A stretch of 64,000 bases of DNA from Brevibacillus_H ginsengisoli (lineage in GTDB: Bacteria > Bacillota > Bacilli > Brevibacillales > Brevibacillaceae). This document shows, in pieces, positions 52,868 to 61,654 of this stretch. Position numbers and translations under genes: made by a program. The stretch is taken from contig NZ_JBNJQR010000007.1 in NCBI RefSeq assembly GCF_050113715.1, positions 186,001 to 250,000 on the forward strand, read 5' to 3'. The notes beneath the pieces are model-generated. The model had not been told where the DNA came from. It ran no database searches and saw nothing but the letters and a program-made list of their open reading frames with translations. Position 1 is the first letter of the stretch. Every line of letters begins with the position of its first letter.

Positions 52868-53062
52868 TTCAATTCCTCCTGCTACTTTCCAAGATTCATT
52901 CATTGAAAATATTATTAACTAAATAATAGCAATCTTTCGAAAATTACAGTACCGTCATCGGTAACGAATTAGTCCTGATTCTTCCTACACCATGCAGGAA
53001 AAATCAACGAACCTCCTCCACCAGCACTTCGACTTGTTACGATTTCGTAGCTTCATCGTACC

Positions 53063-54649
53063 TTATATGGCTGCGGTTACTTTCAATCGGCTCAATACCT
53101 CCTGAGCCGCACGTTCCCCGGTCTCGACTCCACCATTCATAAACTGTTGATACTTCAGCGATGTATGCTCTCCGGCAAAGAAACAATTCCCCTCTGGTTC
53201 TCCCATGATTCCTCTGAACTTCGTGTACTGACCCACCGTGTAGCAAGAGTACGAACCTTTAGCCCACGGATACCCCGGCCAATAATCGAGTACCGCTTTG
53301 CCGTTCCATTTACTCGATAAGCCCGGCAACTCTGGCTCTATAAGCTTTAAGAAGTCCTTAGCGTATGACGTCGCTGATCCACTTCCGAAACTATCCCCAA
53401 TCTTTCCACCAGTGAAGTCCACAAGAATCCCTGATTGCCCCGATTGGCCTCTGGTCGCATCCCATGTATCCTGATATCCTTCGTCAGAAACAAACGCTCC
53501 GCTACTGCCCAGTGATTCCCAATGGCGATCTGTAAATTGCAGCGCAAGCTTGGAGCAAGTCGCTACTCCCATCTCGGCGATCGCCGTATTCTTCAAGTCT
53601 CTGAATCCCGCTCTACTGATATCGACATTCCGAAGAGTAGCGACTGGGAGGGCAAGAATGACATAATCCGCTTTCGTATTTTTGCCATTTGAGAAGCCAA
53701 GCGTATAGGAGCCGTCACTATTTTGTTTAATAGCTTCTAACGGGTAGGACGTTTGGATTTGGTTTTTCAAAACTTTTGCCAAACCTTGTGGGACAAGATC
53801 GTTTCCGCCATGTACATGATATCGCTCATCAGAAGGACCGAATGGTTCGAATTCATCCTTGCTCGACTGACTCATTCCGTATACCAGCGTCAAGGCGCTA
53901 ATTTCACTACTCTCCATCCCGACACTGGCAGTATAGGCGAGATCCACCATTTTTCCGAATTTTGATTTCATTCCGGAGGGGACGGTTGCATTTATCCAAT
54001 CGACTACAGACATGTGATCCAATTGCTGGCCACGCTTCGTATATTGGTTATAGAACGTATCCGGGCCCGCGTCTCTGGCATCAGCCTGAAGCTTCTTCCA
54101 AATCTGCGAGAATGTTTTGGCAGTTTCTTCGAAGGAATACAGCGACCCATCGATAATGACTCGGAAATCTCCCTTCTCATAAGCCCATAAGTCATCCACT
54201 TGCAAATTCAACTCGTTAATGATTTGCAGAAGAGCTGTATGATCTGAATTGATCAGCTCTCCTCCGCGTTCAATCATTTGTCCGTCGGCAAAGCCATCCC
54301 GTTTAGTCCAGCAACGACCGCCAACACGAGTTGAAGCCTCATAGACCTGCGCAATGATTCCAGCTTGTTTGAGACGATAGGCGGCTGTCAGTCCAGCAAG
54401 TCCAGCACCAACTACCGCAACCCTAGGAGACGCTTCCGCATGAACGATACGAGTTCCCAGGTTCCAGATTGTCGGCGGGACCGCCAAAACAGAAGCGGTC
54501 AGCATCGCTTTTTGCAAAAAATCTCTTCGTGAAATACTATTTTGAAGGCGTTCTTCCATTACTTGTTCAACAGGGACATTTCGTGTTGCCGCTTCCCTTG
54601 CAACCGAAGCAGCCGATTTCAATTGGCGAATGAACGGGGAATTTGACAT
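53063..54649 (-). CDS. Flavin monoamine oxidase with Tat-type signal
   Basis: 528 residues. Twin-arginine motif SRRDFLQK (Arg41-Arg42) and hydrophobic segment, predicted cleavage near residues 71-73 (HAEA). FAD domain: VAVVGAGLAGLTAAYRLKQAG, EASTRVGGRCW; C-terminal FAD contact (NCFFAGEHTS...GGVETGERAA). An amine oxidase of the polyamine/aromatic-amine type that makes an aldehyde, ammonia (or amine) and H2O2. The long N-terminal extension before the Tat motif is unusual. Second gene after the aldehyde dehydrogenase, 31 bp apart. Confidence 0.88.
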   Translation of the reverse strand: MSNSPFIRQLKSAASVAREAATRNVPVEQVMEERLQNSISRRDFLQKAMLTASVLAVPPTIWNLGTRIVHAEASPRVAVVGAGLAGLTAAYRLKQAGIIAQVYEASTRVGGRCWTKRDGFADGQMIERGGELINSDHTALLQIINELNLQVDDLWAYEKGDFRVIIDGSLYSFEETAKTFSQIWKKLQADARDAGPDTFYNQYTKRGQQLDHMSVVDWINATVPSGMKSKFGKMVDLAYTASVGMESSEISALTLVYGMSQSSKDEFEPFGPSDERYHVHGGNDLVPQGLAKVLKNQIQTSYPLEAIKQNSDGSYTLGFSNGKNTKADYVILALPVATLRNVDISRAGFRDLKNTAIAEMGVATCSKLALQFTDRHWESLGSSGAFVSDEGYQDTWDATRGQSGQSGILVDFTGGKIGDSFGSGSATSYAKDFLKLIEPELPGLSSKWNGKAVLDYWPGYPWAKGSYSCYTVGQYTKFRGIMGEPEGNCFFAGEHTSLKYQQFMNGGVETGERAAQEVLSRLKVTAAI

Positions 54650-54680
54650 ATGATCCTACCTCCATGCCTTTTTTATTTTA

Positions 54681-56171
54681 TTAATCGTTGTTGTAGTAAC
54701 CTAACGGAGCAACTTCGAGATTCATATTGATCTGTTTCACTTCTGTAAAGGCATCTAATCCAAACGTTCCTAGTTCACGCCCAACTCCGCTCTGTTTATA
54801 TCCGCCCCAAGGAGCTTCAATATAGGTTGGATGATAGGTGTTGATCCAGGTGATTCCCGCGCGCAGTTTTTTGACCACACGCATTCCCTTGGCCCCATCT
54901 TGCGTAAATACGCCGCCCGCCAAGCCGTAGATGGTATCATTCGCGAGACGGATTGCCTCCGCTTCATCCCTGAACCGTTGAATGACCAATACGGGACCAA
55001 AAATCTCTTCCTTAACAATTCGCATGTCAGAAGTCACATTGGTAAAAATCGTGGGTGCGACATAGTTTCCCTTTTCGTATTCTCCATCTGTCAGGCGATG
55101 GCCGCCTAAAACGAGGGTCGCGCCTTCAGCCTTGCCGATCTCGATGTACTCCAGGACTTTCTGCATATGACCTTGTGAAATTAACGGTCCCATCTCATTA
55201 CGTTCATCCAATCCACTGCCAATCCGGATCTTCTTGCTGCGCCGCACAAGCTCTTCGACAAAACGATCATGGATAGAATCTTCGACAAGCAACCGCGATC
55301 CGGCAGAACATACTTGTCCTTGGTTCACAAAGATCGCAAACATCGCATATTCAATCGCCGTATCAAAATCAGCATCGGCAAAAACAATATTCGGTGATTT
55401 GCCGCCGAGCTCCAACGAAATTTTCTTGATGTTGCCAGAAGCGGCCTGCATGATGCTTCTGCCTGTCGCAGTGCCTCCGGTAAAGGCTACTTTATCGACT
55501 AGAGGACTAGCCGCCAATTCATGACCGACTACCGCACCAGTACCTGGCACCAGGTTGACGACACCGGGCGGAAACCCTACTTCCTCCATTAATCGAAACA
55601 GTGTAAGCGCTGTCAAAGGAGTGATCTCTGAAGGCTTTAATACAACCGTATTGCCCGCTGCGAGACATGGTGCAAGCTTCCATGCCGCCATTACCAACGG
55701 ATAATTCCACGGTACGATCAAACCGCAGACCCCAATCGGTTCGCGAACCACCATGGACATCATCGGATCGGCAACCTGATAGGTCTGCCCTAAAGGCTTG
55801 GTAATCAAACCGGCGTAGTAACGAAAGCACTCATACGCCTCCTGCACATCGTGGCGGCTTTCTCGAAGCGCTTTCCCTGTATTCTGGGATTCCAGTATCG
55901 CAAGTTCTTCCGCTCGTTGCTCGATTCTGTCAGCTAACGCATGAAGCAGCCGAGCGCGTTCCACAGGTGGAATGTCTGGCCAATCCGTCTCATCAAATGC
56001 CCTTCTCGCTTCCTTGATCGCTTTGCGCACATCACCTAATCCACCTTCCGGAACAACAGCGATCACTTCTCCGGTAGCAGGATTAACAATCTCTCTTACA
56101 GCCCCATCCTCGGCATCTGCCCATTGTCCTGCGATATACAACTTCCACGATTCCTTTGTTTGAGATGTCAC
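54681..56171 (-). CDS. Aldehyde dehydrogenase (GbsA/aminoaldehyde dehydrogenase-like)
   Basis: 496 residues. Catalytic Cys288 (NQGQVCSAGSR), general base Glu254 (LELGGKSPN), Asn in PWNYPLV. The C-terminal WGGYKQSGVGRELG..FTEVKQ is the betaine/aminoaldehyde dehydrogenase signature. Oxidises the aldehyde from the co-transcribed amine oxidase or from putrescine transamination. Start is GTG after AGGAGCGAG; codons upstream contain the sigma-54 promoter. It is transcribed from that promoter under the shared UAS. Confidence 0.92.
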   Translation of the reverse strand: MTSQTKESWKLYIAGQWADAEDGAVREIVNPATGEVIAVVPEGGLGDVRKAIKEARRAFDETDWPDIPPVERARLLHALADRIEQRAEELAILESQNTGKALRESRHDVQEAYECFRYYAGLITKPLGQTYQVADPMMSMVVREPIGVCGLIVPWNYPLVMAAWKLAPCLAAGNTVVLKPSEITPLTALTLFRLMEEVGFPPGVVNLVPGTGAVVGHELAASPLVDKVAFTGGTATGRSIMQAASGNIKKISLELGGKSPNIVFADADFDTAIEYAMFAIFVNQGQVCSAGSRLLVEDSIHDRFVEELVRRSKKIRIGSGLDERNEMGPLISQGHMQKVLEYIEIGKAEGATLVLGGHRLTDGEYEKGNYVAPTIFTNVTSDMRIVKEEIFGPVLVIQRFRDEAEAIRLANDTIYGLAGGVFTQDGAKGMRVVKKLRAGITWINTYHPTYIEAPWGGYKQSGVGRELGTFGLDAFTEVKQINMNLEVAPLGYYNND

Positions 56172-56218
56172 TATTTTTCTCGCTCCTGTCCTTTTAATTT
56201 TCGTAATTATCTGTAAAA

Positions 56219-56234
56219 GCAAAGAGTGTGCCAA
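56219..56234 (-). promoter_or_regulatory. Sigma-54 promoter of the aldehyde dehydrogenase operon
   Basis: Minus strand TTGGCACACTCTTTGC: -24 GG and -12 GC exactly 10 bp apart and a full match to TTGGCAC-N4-TTGC. About 50 bp before the GTG start; UAS 61 bp upstream. Confidence 0.9.
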
Positions 56235-56294
56235 CCATTCCACTTGGAAAACAGTGAACTTGAAGCCTGATGCTTAAATTGCGAAGCGTTAATC

Positions 56295-56324
56295 CTGATG
56301 ACATCACGCATCACTTATTGATGC
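56295..56324. promoter_or_regulatory. Enhancer-like UAS, copy 1
   Basis: CTGATGACATCACGCATCA followed by CTTAT and TGATGC. Identical over 19 bp to copy 3 (63 kb). It overlaps the last codons of the activator gene. Likely binding site of the sigma-54 activator acting on the aldehyde dehydrogenase promoter. Confidence 0.75.
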
Positions 56325-58056
56325 CAAATTGCATGGAATTCCCCATGTGATATTTTTGAATCTTTCTCACGATCGTTGATTGATTTACCCTCAAACAGTT
56401 GGCCATCTCTCTCGTCGTTTTGCATCTTGCCATCGCTTTTTGAAGGATCTGTTTTTCAACTTCCTCCAGGTAAGGCAATAAGGGAGGCAGTTCTTTTTCC
56501 ATGTCTCCAATCTCTTGTTCGATAGGACTGAAAGGAACGGTCTGCTCCGAAGTCCCAAACAAATCAAGCTTTCCTGTTACAACAAACCTCTCAATTGCGT
56601 TTTCCAGCTCCCTGACATTCCCCGTCCACGAGTACTTCAGCAATTGCTCCAGTTGATGTTCCTGAATTTCCGCGCGCTTTACATACCTATTATTGAAAAG
56701 GGAAAGAAAATGGAAGGCCAAGACATGGATGTCTTCTCTTCGCTCTCTGAGTGGCGGGATGTGAATAGGAATGATGTTGATCCGATAGTAAAGATCTTCT
56801 CGGAACGATCCGGCGGATACCATTTTCTCCAGATTCCGATTCGTCGCGGTAATAATCCTGACGTCGACTTTTTTGGGCTTGCCTCCGCCGACTCTCATAA
56901 TCACCTTTTCTTGCAATACATGAAGCAGTTTCACCTGAAGCTGAAGCGGAAGCTCGCCGATTTCATCCAAGAATACCGTCCCTTTATCCGCCAGCTCGAA
57001 TATCCCAAGCTTTCCACCTTTTCTGGCTCCCGAGAATGCGCCCTCCTCATAACCAAACAACTCGGACTCCAGCAAATTATCAGGAATGGCCCCGCAGTTC
57101 ACCGTGATAAAGGGTTTATCATGACGATTGCTCAACAGGTGAATTTCCTTGGCGATCATCTGCTTGCCCACACCGGTCTCTCCCAGGATGAGCACAGAGG
57201 TGTCTACGGAAGCAACCGATTTGATCTGTTCATAGATGTCCTGCATCTTTTTACTCTTGAAAATCAGCGGTTTTTCTTCAAATTGTTTCCGTTGTGTTCG
57301 GCTGACTTCCTTCTGATAGTTGTCCAACAGGTTTTTCAACTCTTCAAACTGTGAAGCAAGCTTACTAACTTCTGAAGTATCTTTGGTAATGGAGACCACC
57401 CGCACAATCTCGCCATCCTCATTTTGAATCGGAATGGATTCAATCATAAAAACTTCTCCAGTTGGCGTATACTGCAGGCTTTTTTCCCTTTTTCCCGATT
57501 TCAGCACTTTTACGGTGACAGAAGGATAAAACGCTCTTTCTCTCTCAAGATCATATACATTCCTTCCTACAAATTCCTGATCATCTTTTCCTGAAACCTT
57601 GAGTACGTTGCCGTTGCCGTCGGTTACAAAAATACTGTGGTAAAAGTTATGGAATACCGCTTGCAATTCTTGCAGCAACCATTTGTCTTTCGAAACGAAC
57701 TCTTTGATTTTGGTGTCAAAATTCCAATCGATAACTCCCTTAATCTTTCCGTCTTCCATTTGGTAAACAGCGACCTTGTTCATCATTTCGGAGAGATCTA
57801 TTTCATCATTGCCGCTTACCAGAATCGTCTTGACGATCATATCTTCATACTGCATGGAGGGAGAATAGCCCTCGTTCTTGATCTTTTCAAATATAGATTG
57901 GCGTCGAATGCATCCCTTAATCTTGTCTTCTACTTGCAAGACAAACCAATTGGAATTGGATTGGATGGCTGCTAGTAAAATATCGTCAAAAGGAGCAGGA
58001 TACGGGATACATTCAACATCGACCAGAAAATAATCTTCTACTCTCAAAAAGCTCAC
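56311..58056 (-). CDS. Sigma-54-dependent activator with CBS/PAS-like sensor and TyrR-type HTH
   Basis: About 581 residues. N-terminal region (about 1-120) with CBS-like segments (VYQMEDGKIKGVIDWN), PAS domain (about 130-230), AAA+ domain with Walker A GETGVGKQ, loop GAFSGA (Ser replacing the usual Thr in the sigma-54-contact motif GAFTGA), Walker B FLDEIG, and a C-terminal TyrR-like HTH (TTREMANCLRVNQSTIVRKIQKY). The start codon is uncertain; the GTG chosen follows GAGGGGG, with another GTG nine codons upstream. It is surrounded by -24/-12 promoters, including one before its own gene. Confidence 0.9.
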   Translation of the reverse strand: MSFLRVEDYFLVDVECIPYPAPFDDILLAAIQSNSNWFVLQVEDKIKGCIRRQSIFEKIKNEGYSPSMQYEDMIVKTILVSGNDEIDLSEMMNKVAVYQMEDGKIKGVIDWNFDTKIKEFVSKDKWLLQELQAVFHNFYHSIFVTDGNGNVLKVSGKDDQEFVGRNVYDLERERAFYPSVTVKVLKSGKREKSLQYTPTGEVFMIESIPIQNEDGEIVRVVSITKDTSEVSKLASQFEELKNLLDNYQKEVSRTQRKQFEEKPLIFKSKKMQDIYEQIKSVASVDTSVLILGETGVGKQMIAKEIHLLSNRHDKPFITVNCGAIPDNLLESELFGYEEGAFSGARKGGKLGIFELADKGTVFLDEIGELPLQLQVKLLHVLQEKVIMRVGGGKPKKVDVRIITATNRNLEKMVSAGSFREDLYYRINIIPIHIPPLRERREDIHVLAFHFLSLFNNRYVKRAEIQEHQLEQLLKYSWTGNVRELENAIERFVVTGKLDLFGTSEQTVPFSPIEQEIGDMEKELPPLLPYLEEVEKQILQKAMARCKTTREMANCLRVNQSTIVRKIQKYHMGNSMQFGINK

Positions 58057-58296
58057 TTCCCCCTCAACTCCTCGCTTAATCACTTTTTGTTGCCTGAAAT
58101 TACCTTTTTCTCATTATTCAAAACATTTCCTCTATAGTCAATCGCTCATTCGTTTCAAGTATGCTTTGAACGTAAGGCGGATTATTCTATGAAGGGAACG
58201 CTGTAATAATGATGCAAGGTTCTTCCAGCAAAAAAAGTAGAGCGAGGATCCTTGTCTCGTCCTGAAAGTTTTCACTACCATTGACTTCGAGACACT

Positions 58297-58312
58297 GCAA
58301 AGAGCATGCCAA
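58297..58312 (-). promoter_or_regulatory. Sigma-54 promoter upstream of the activator gene
   Basis: Minus strand TTGGCATGCTCTTTGC, -24 GG and -12 GC 10 bp apart. About 240 bp before the activator start; UAS copy 2 lies 46 bp further upstream. Suggests positive autoregulation. Confidence 0.8.
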
Positions 58313-58357
58313 TTTCAAATCAAATCAGCATACATTTTTCAATCGCTTCTTCGCTCT

Positions 58358-58386
58358 TTATGACATAACGCATCGGGTCCTGATGC
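58358..58386. promoter_or_regulatory. Enhancer-like UAS, copy 2 (diverged)
   Basis: TTATGACATAACGCATCGGG followed by TCCTGATGC; same architecture as copies 1 and 3 with several changes. It lies between two divergent sigma-54 promoters (activator gene on the minus side, importer gene on the plus side). Confidence 0.65.
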
Positions 58387-58457
58387 AACCTTCCATCAGA
58401 AACAATTTCTCCTGCGATCTGATTTGAGTGTATCTGTAAGCCCGAGAATAGAATTAC

Positions 58458-58473
58458 TTGGCATATTTTTTGC
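58458..58473 (+). promoter_or_regulatory. Sigma-54 promoter of the importer/amidohydrolase operon
   Basis: TTGGCATATTTTTTGC, -24 GG and -12 GC 10 bp apart. UAS copy 2 ends 71 bp before it; the importer start is 92 bp downstream. Confidence 0.85.
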
Positions 58474-58564
58474 AATTTTCAATAAATTATGCCATCAAAT
58501 GAAGGGAGGACATGTTTTATCCACATTGGGGATTTTTTGCAATAAACATTAAGGGGGGCGGGTC

Positions 58565-59932
58565 ATGAATCAACCAACATCTCTCAAGCGGTCACTTACT
58601 CTTTTCCATGTTGTTGTCTTTGGACTTTCCTACATGGTTCCTTTTACGGTGTTCACTACTTACGGAGTGGCTACCGATTTGTCTCAGGGGATGTTGCCGG
58701 CAGCGTATGTCTTTGCCCTTTTGGCGATGATGTTTACCGCTTATAGCTACGGCAGAATGTCTCAAGCGTTTCCGATCGCTGGTTCCGCCTACACCTATAC
58801 CCAGAAAGCGATAAATCCTTATCTTGGATTTCTAGTCGGCTGGGCAATCTTAATGGACTATTTATTTATGCCGATGCTCAATTATCTGATCGGTGGACTC
58901 TATCTTTCTTCTTACTTTCCGTCCATTCCCACTCCTGTTTTGATCATTCTTCTAATTCTCATTACAACCGTGATCAGCATTTTCGGAGTCAAAGTAGGGA
59001 CCAGTATCAACGCGTTATTTATTGTCTTCCAATATCTGTTCCTCATCGTTTTTGTCTTTTTGTCGGTGAAGGGCATTCTGAACGGAATGGGAACCGGAAC
59101 GCTTGCCTCCATCAAGCCGTTTTACAATCCTGATGTGCCTTTATCCTCCATCGTTTCAGCGGCCTCGATTCTATGTCTATCCTTCTTGGGATTTGATGCG
59201 GTCACGACGATTTCCGAAGAAACCATTCAGCCTAGAAAGACCATTCCCAAAGCGATTTTGATTGTCACGCTGCTGGGAGGTGCCCAGTTTATCTTCATTG
59301 CCTATATCGGACATATGATTTTTCCTAACTATCATCTATTTCAACAATTGGATTCCGCCTCTCTTGAACTCTTGGAATTTGTCGGCGGAAATGTGATGGC
59401 CTCCATATTTGTCGCGGCAACGGTCCCGATCGTTGTGGCTGTCAATATCTTGGCCAAGGCAAGTGTGACGCGGATCTTGTATGCGATGGGACGAGATTCT
59501 GTTCTTCCCAAAAAAGCTTTCGCCTACATTCACCCGAAATTCAAAACTCCTGTCTTCAATATCATTTTGGTGGGGATTCTTTCCCTCTCTGCCCTATTCG
59601 TTGACCTTGTGACGGCAACCTCGTTTATCAATTTTGGAGCGCTTGTCGCTTTTACTTGTGTCAATCTCTCCGTCATCGCCTGGTATTTTGTCCGTAATAA
59701 ACGTCGCTCACCAAAGGACACCTTTTTCTATCTCATTCTCCCCTTGATTGGCGCGGGATTTACCAGTTGGCTATGGACCACTTTGGAGAGAAATTCCTTA
59801 ATACTTGGAAGCATCTGGGTATCCTGTGGATTTATCTATCTCTTGTATATCACCAAGATGTTTACCAAACGTCCTCCTGAGCTGGATTTTAGTGAGATTG
59901 AACAGGAAAATGAAATTAGCATAGGAGGTTAA
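58565..59932 (+). CDS. APC-family amine importer (PuuP/PlaP-like)
   Basis: 455 residues, 12 membrane helices. It follows the E. coli putrescine importers PuuP/PlaP closely in pattern: FGLSYMVPFTVFTTYGVATDLS, FPIAGSAYTYTQKAINPYLGFLVGW, LSFLGFDAVTTISEETIQPRKTIPKA, HPKFKTPVFNIILVGILSLSALFVDLVTATSFINFGALVAFT. Proton-driven uptake of putrescine or a related amine. RBS GGGGGGCGGG. First gene of a sigma-54-driven pair. Confidence 0.9.
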   Translation: MNQPTSLKRSLTLFHVVVFGLSYMVPFTVFTTYGVATDLSQGMLPAAYVFALLAMMFTAYSYGRMSQAFPIAGSAYTYTQKAINPYLGFLVGWAILMDYLFMPMLNYLIGGLYLSSYFPSIPTPVLIILLILITTVISIFGVKVGTSINALFIVFQYLFLIVFVFLSVKGILNGMGTGTLASIKPFYNPDVPLSSIVSAASILCLSFLGFDAVTTISEETIQPRKTIPKAILIVTLLGGAQFIFIAYIGHMIFPNYHLFQQLDSASLELLEFVGGNVMASIFVAATVPIVVAVNILAKASVTRILYAMGRDSVLPKKAFAYIHPKFKTPVFNIILVGILSLSALFVDLVTATSFINFGALVAFTCVNLSVIAWYFVRNKRRSPKDTFFYLILPLIGAGFTSWLWTTLERNSLILGSIWVSCGFIYLLYITKMFTKRPPELDFSEIEQENEISIGG

Positions 59933-59938
59933 AAGTCT

Positions 59939-61570
59939 ATGAGTGCTCAACCAAAAGCAACCATTATCCTCTCAAGCAACACCGTCTTCACCAGCTTGAA
60001 AGATCAGCCTGAACCCGCATCCATCGCCATCGTAGACAACAAAATCGCGGCGATTGGCAATGAGTCCGAGATGGAGCCTTTTATTGGTGAAGACACGAAA
60101 ATCTATCACTTCCAGGATCAATTGATCATGCCTGGCTTTCACGATTTCCATCTACATATCATGACTGGAAGTTTGCTGAAAGACAGCGTGTATCTCTTCG
60201 ATTTGCACTCCGAAGAGGAAGCGGCAGAGTTGGTGCGCGAACACGCTGAGTCACGTCCGGAAGATGAATGGATCATCGGCTACGCTTGGGACGCGGGACA
60301 CTGGGACAACAAGCCGCTCCCTCACCGCTCTTCCCTGGATCGCGTCGTGCCCGATCGGCCTGTCATGCTTTTACATTACGAAGGCCACTTCTGCTGGGTA
60401 AACAGCAAAGCGCTCGAGATCATGTGCATTGATCGTTATACCGAAAATCCCCCTTTTGGCGAAATCGCAAAAGACGAGGACGGGGAGCCAACCGGAATTC
60501 TCTATGAACAAGCCGCCAATGCTGTAACCAATATTGCCTTTCAAGTGTCACGAGAAAAGAGTAAACGATTGTTCCAAGGCTTTCTTTCCTATGCCGCCTC
60601 GCTTGGAGTTACTTCCGTGAATGATTTATACGCGTCCGACACCGACAAGCTTTACAAGGACTATCCAATCTATAAGGAATGCGACGAACAAGGCGAATTA
60701 ACGGTTCGCGTCCATGTATACCCAGCTTTGGACGGTGAATTGGGACGCATCAAACAATTACGAGCTGAATATCAATCAAGTAAACTGCAGGTGGCTGGCC
60801 TAAAGCAGTTTGTGGATGGGGTGGTAACCGGTCATACTGCGTACATGTTGGAGCCTTATTCAAACAAACCGGAAACGCGAGGAGACACGACTTTCTCGGA
60901 GGAAACATTCAAAAAATGGATCACTGAAGCCGATCGGGAAGGCTTCCGCATACGTCTGCACGCTATCGGAGACGGAGCGATTCGCTTAGGTCTGGACGCA
61001 TTCGAAGAAGCTCGGCAAGCAAACGGAAAAAGAGATTCCCGTCACGCCATTGAGCATATCGAAGTGATCCATCCTAACGACATCCATCGTTTTCATGAGC
61101 TTGACGTGATTGCTTCCATGCAACCGGAACATTTGGCTGCAGCGGATCGAAGCCTGTACGTTGCCATCATCGGGACAGAACGTGAAAAGCATACGTTCCC
61201 GCTTCAATCATTGATCAGTACGGGTGCAACTTTAGCGCTAGGAAGCGACTTCCCTGTCGTTCCATTGGAGCCTATGCTGGAGGTTTTCCGAGCAGTGACA
61301 AGAATCGATAACAGCGGACATTCAGATGCCGTCTGGAATCCAAGCGAACGCATTTCTCTTGCGGAAACTTTGAAAGCGTATACACTTAATTCCGCCTACG
61401 GAAATTTCCGAGAGCATGAATTAGGTTCGCTTGAAGTTGGCAAGCTGGCCGACCTGATTGTATTAGACCGCAATCTGTTTGCTATTCCGGCTGAAGAAAT
61501 TAAAGAGGCAAAAGTACAATTAACCATCATGGATGGAAATGTGGTTTTCGAGGATGAATTGATCAAGTAA
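59939..61570 (+). CDS. Amidohydrolase family 3 protein (YtcJ-like)
   Basis: 543 residues. Metal-dependent hydrolase: N-terminal strands, HxH in GFHDFHLHIM, carboxylated-Lys-type region, later His in LHAIGDGAI and EHIEVIHP, Asp in LGSDFPVVP, composite C-terminal strand LGSLEVGKLADLIVLDRN. YtcJ/NfdA-type. It may hydrolyse an N-acyl or formyl amine, or a cyclic amide; the reaction is unknown. 6 bp after the importer with AGGAGG as RBS, so co-expressed with it. Confidence 0.88.
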   Translation: MSAQPKATIILSSNTVFTSLKDQPEPASIAIVDNKIAAIGNESEMEPFIGEDTKIYHFQDQLIMPGFHDFHLHIMTGSLLKDSVYLFDLHSEEEAAELVREHAESRPEDEWIIGYAWDAGHWDNKPLPHRSSLDRVVPDRPVMLLHYEGHFCWVNSKALEIMCIDRYTENPPFGEIAKDEDGEPTGILYEQAANAVTNIAFQVSREKSKRLFQGFLSYAASLGVTSVNDLYASDTDKLYKDYPIYKECDEQGELTVRVHVYPALDGELGRIKQLRAEYQSSKLQVAGLKQFVDGVVTGHTAYMLEPYSNKPETRGDTTFSEETFKKWITEADREGFRIRLHAIGDGAIRLGLDAFEEARQANGKRDSRHAIEHIEVIHPNDIHRFHELDVIASMQPEHLAAADRSLYVAIIGTEREKHTFPLQSLISTGATLALGSDFPVVPLEPMLEVFRAVTRIDNSGHSDAVWNPSERISLAETLKAYTLNSAYGNFREHELGSLEVGKLADLIVLDRNLFAIPAEEIKEAKVQLTIMDGNVVFEDELIK

Positions 61571-61585
61571 GCCTGGACCAAAAAT

Positions 61586-61645
61586 GATCCCTCCCGTGCA
61601 GAACAGTCAGAGCTTACTCCAAATCTGTTACACACGAGAGGGATC
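61586..61645. terminator. Terminator between convergent amidohydrolase and PaaK-like genes
   Basis: Stem GATCCCTCcCGTG with CACGaGAGGGATC across a 34-nt loop, with an A-tract before and TCTTCATG after. Bidirectional placement. Confidence 0.65.
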
Positions 61646-61654
61646 TTCATGTCC

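Noticed and set aside
52976..53006. Terminator after the amine oxidase gene (TGATT-TTCCT with AGGAA-AATCA, one mismatch pair)
   Set aside because: Hairpin is real but there is no U-run on the minus strand and the pairing is interrupted; not confident enough to list.
56515..57354. Long plus-strand open frame opposite the sigma-54 activator
   Set aside because: Antisense shadow; the activator frame carries all AAA+ motifs.
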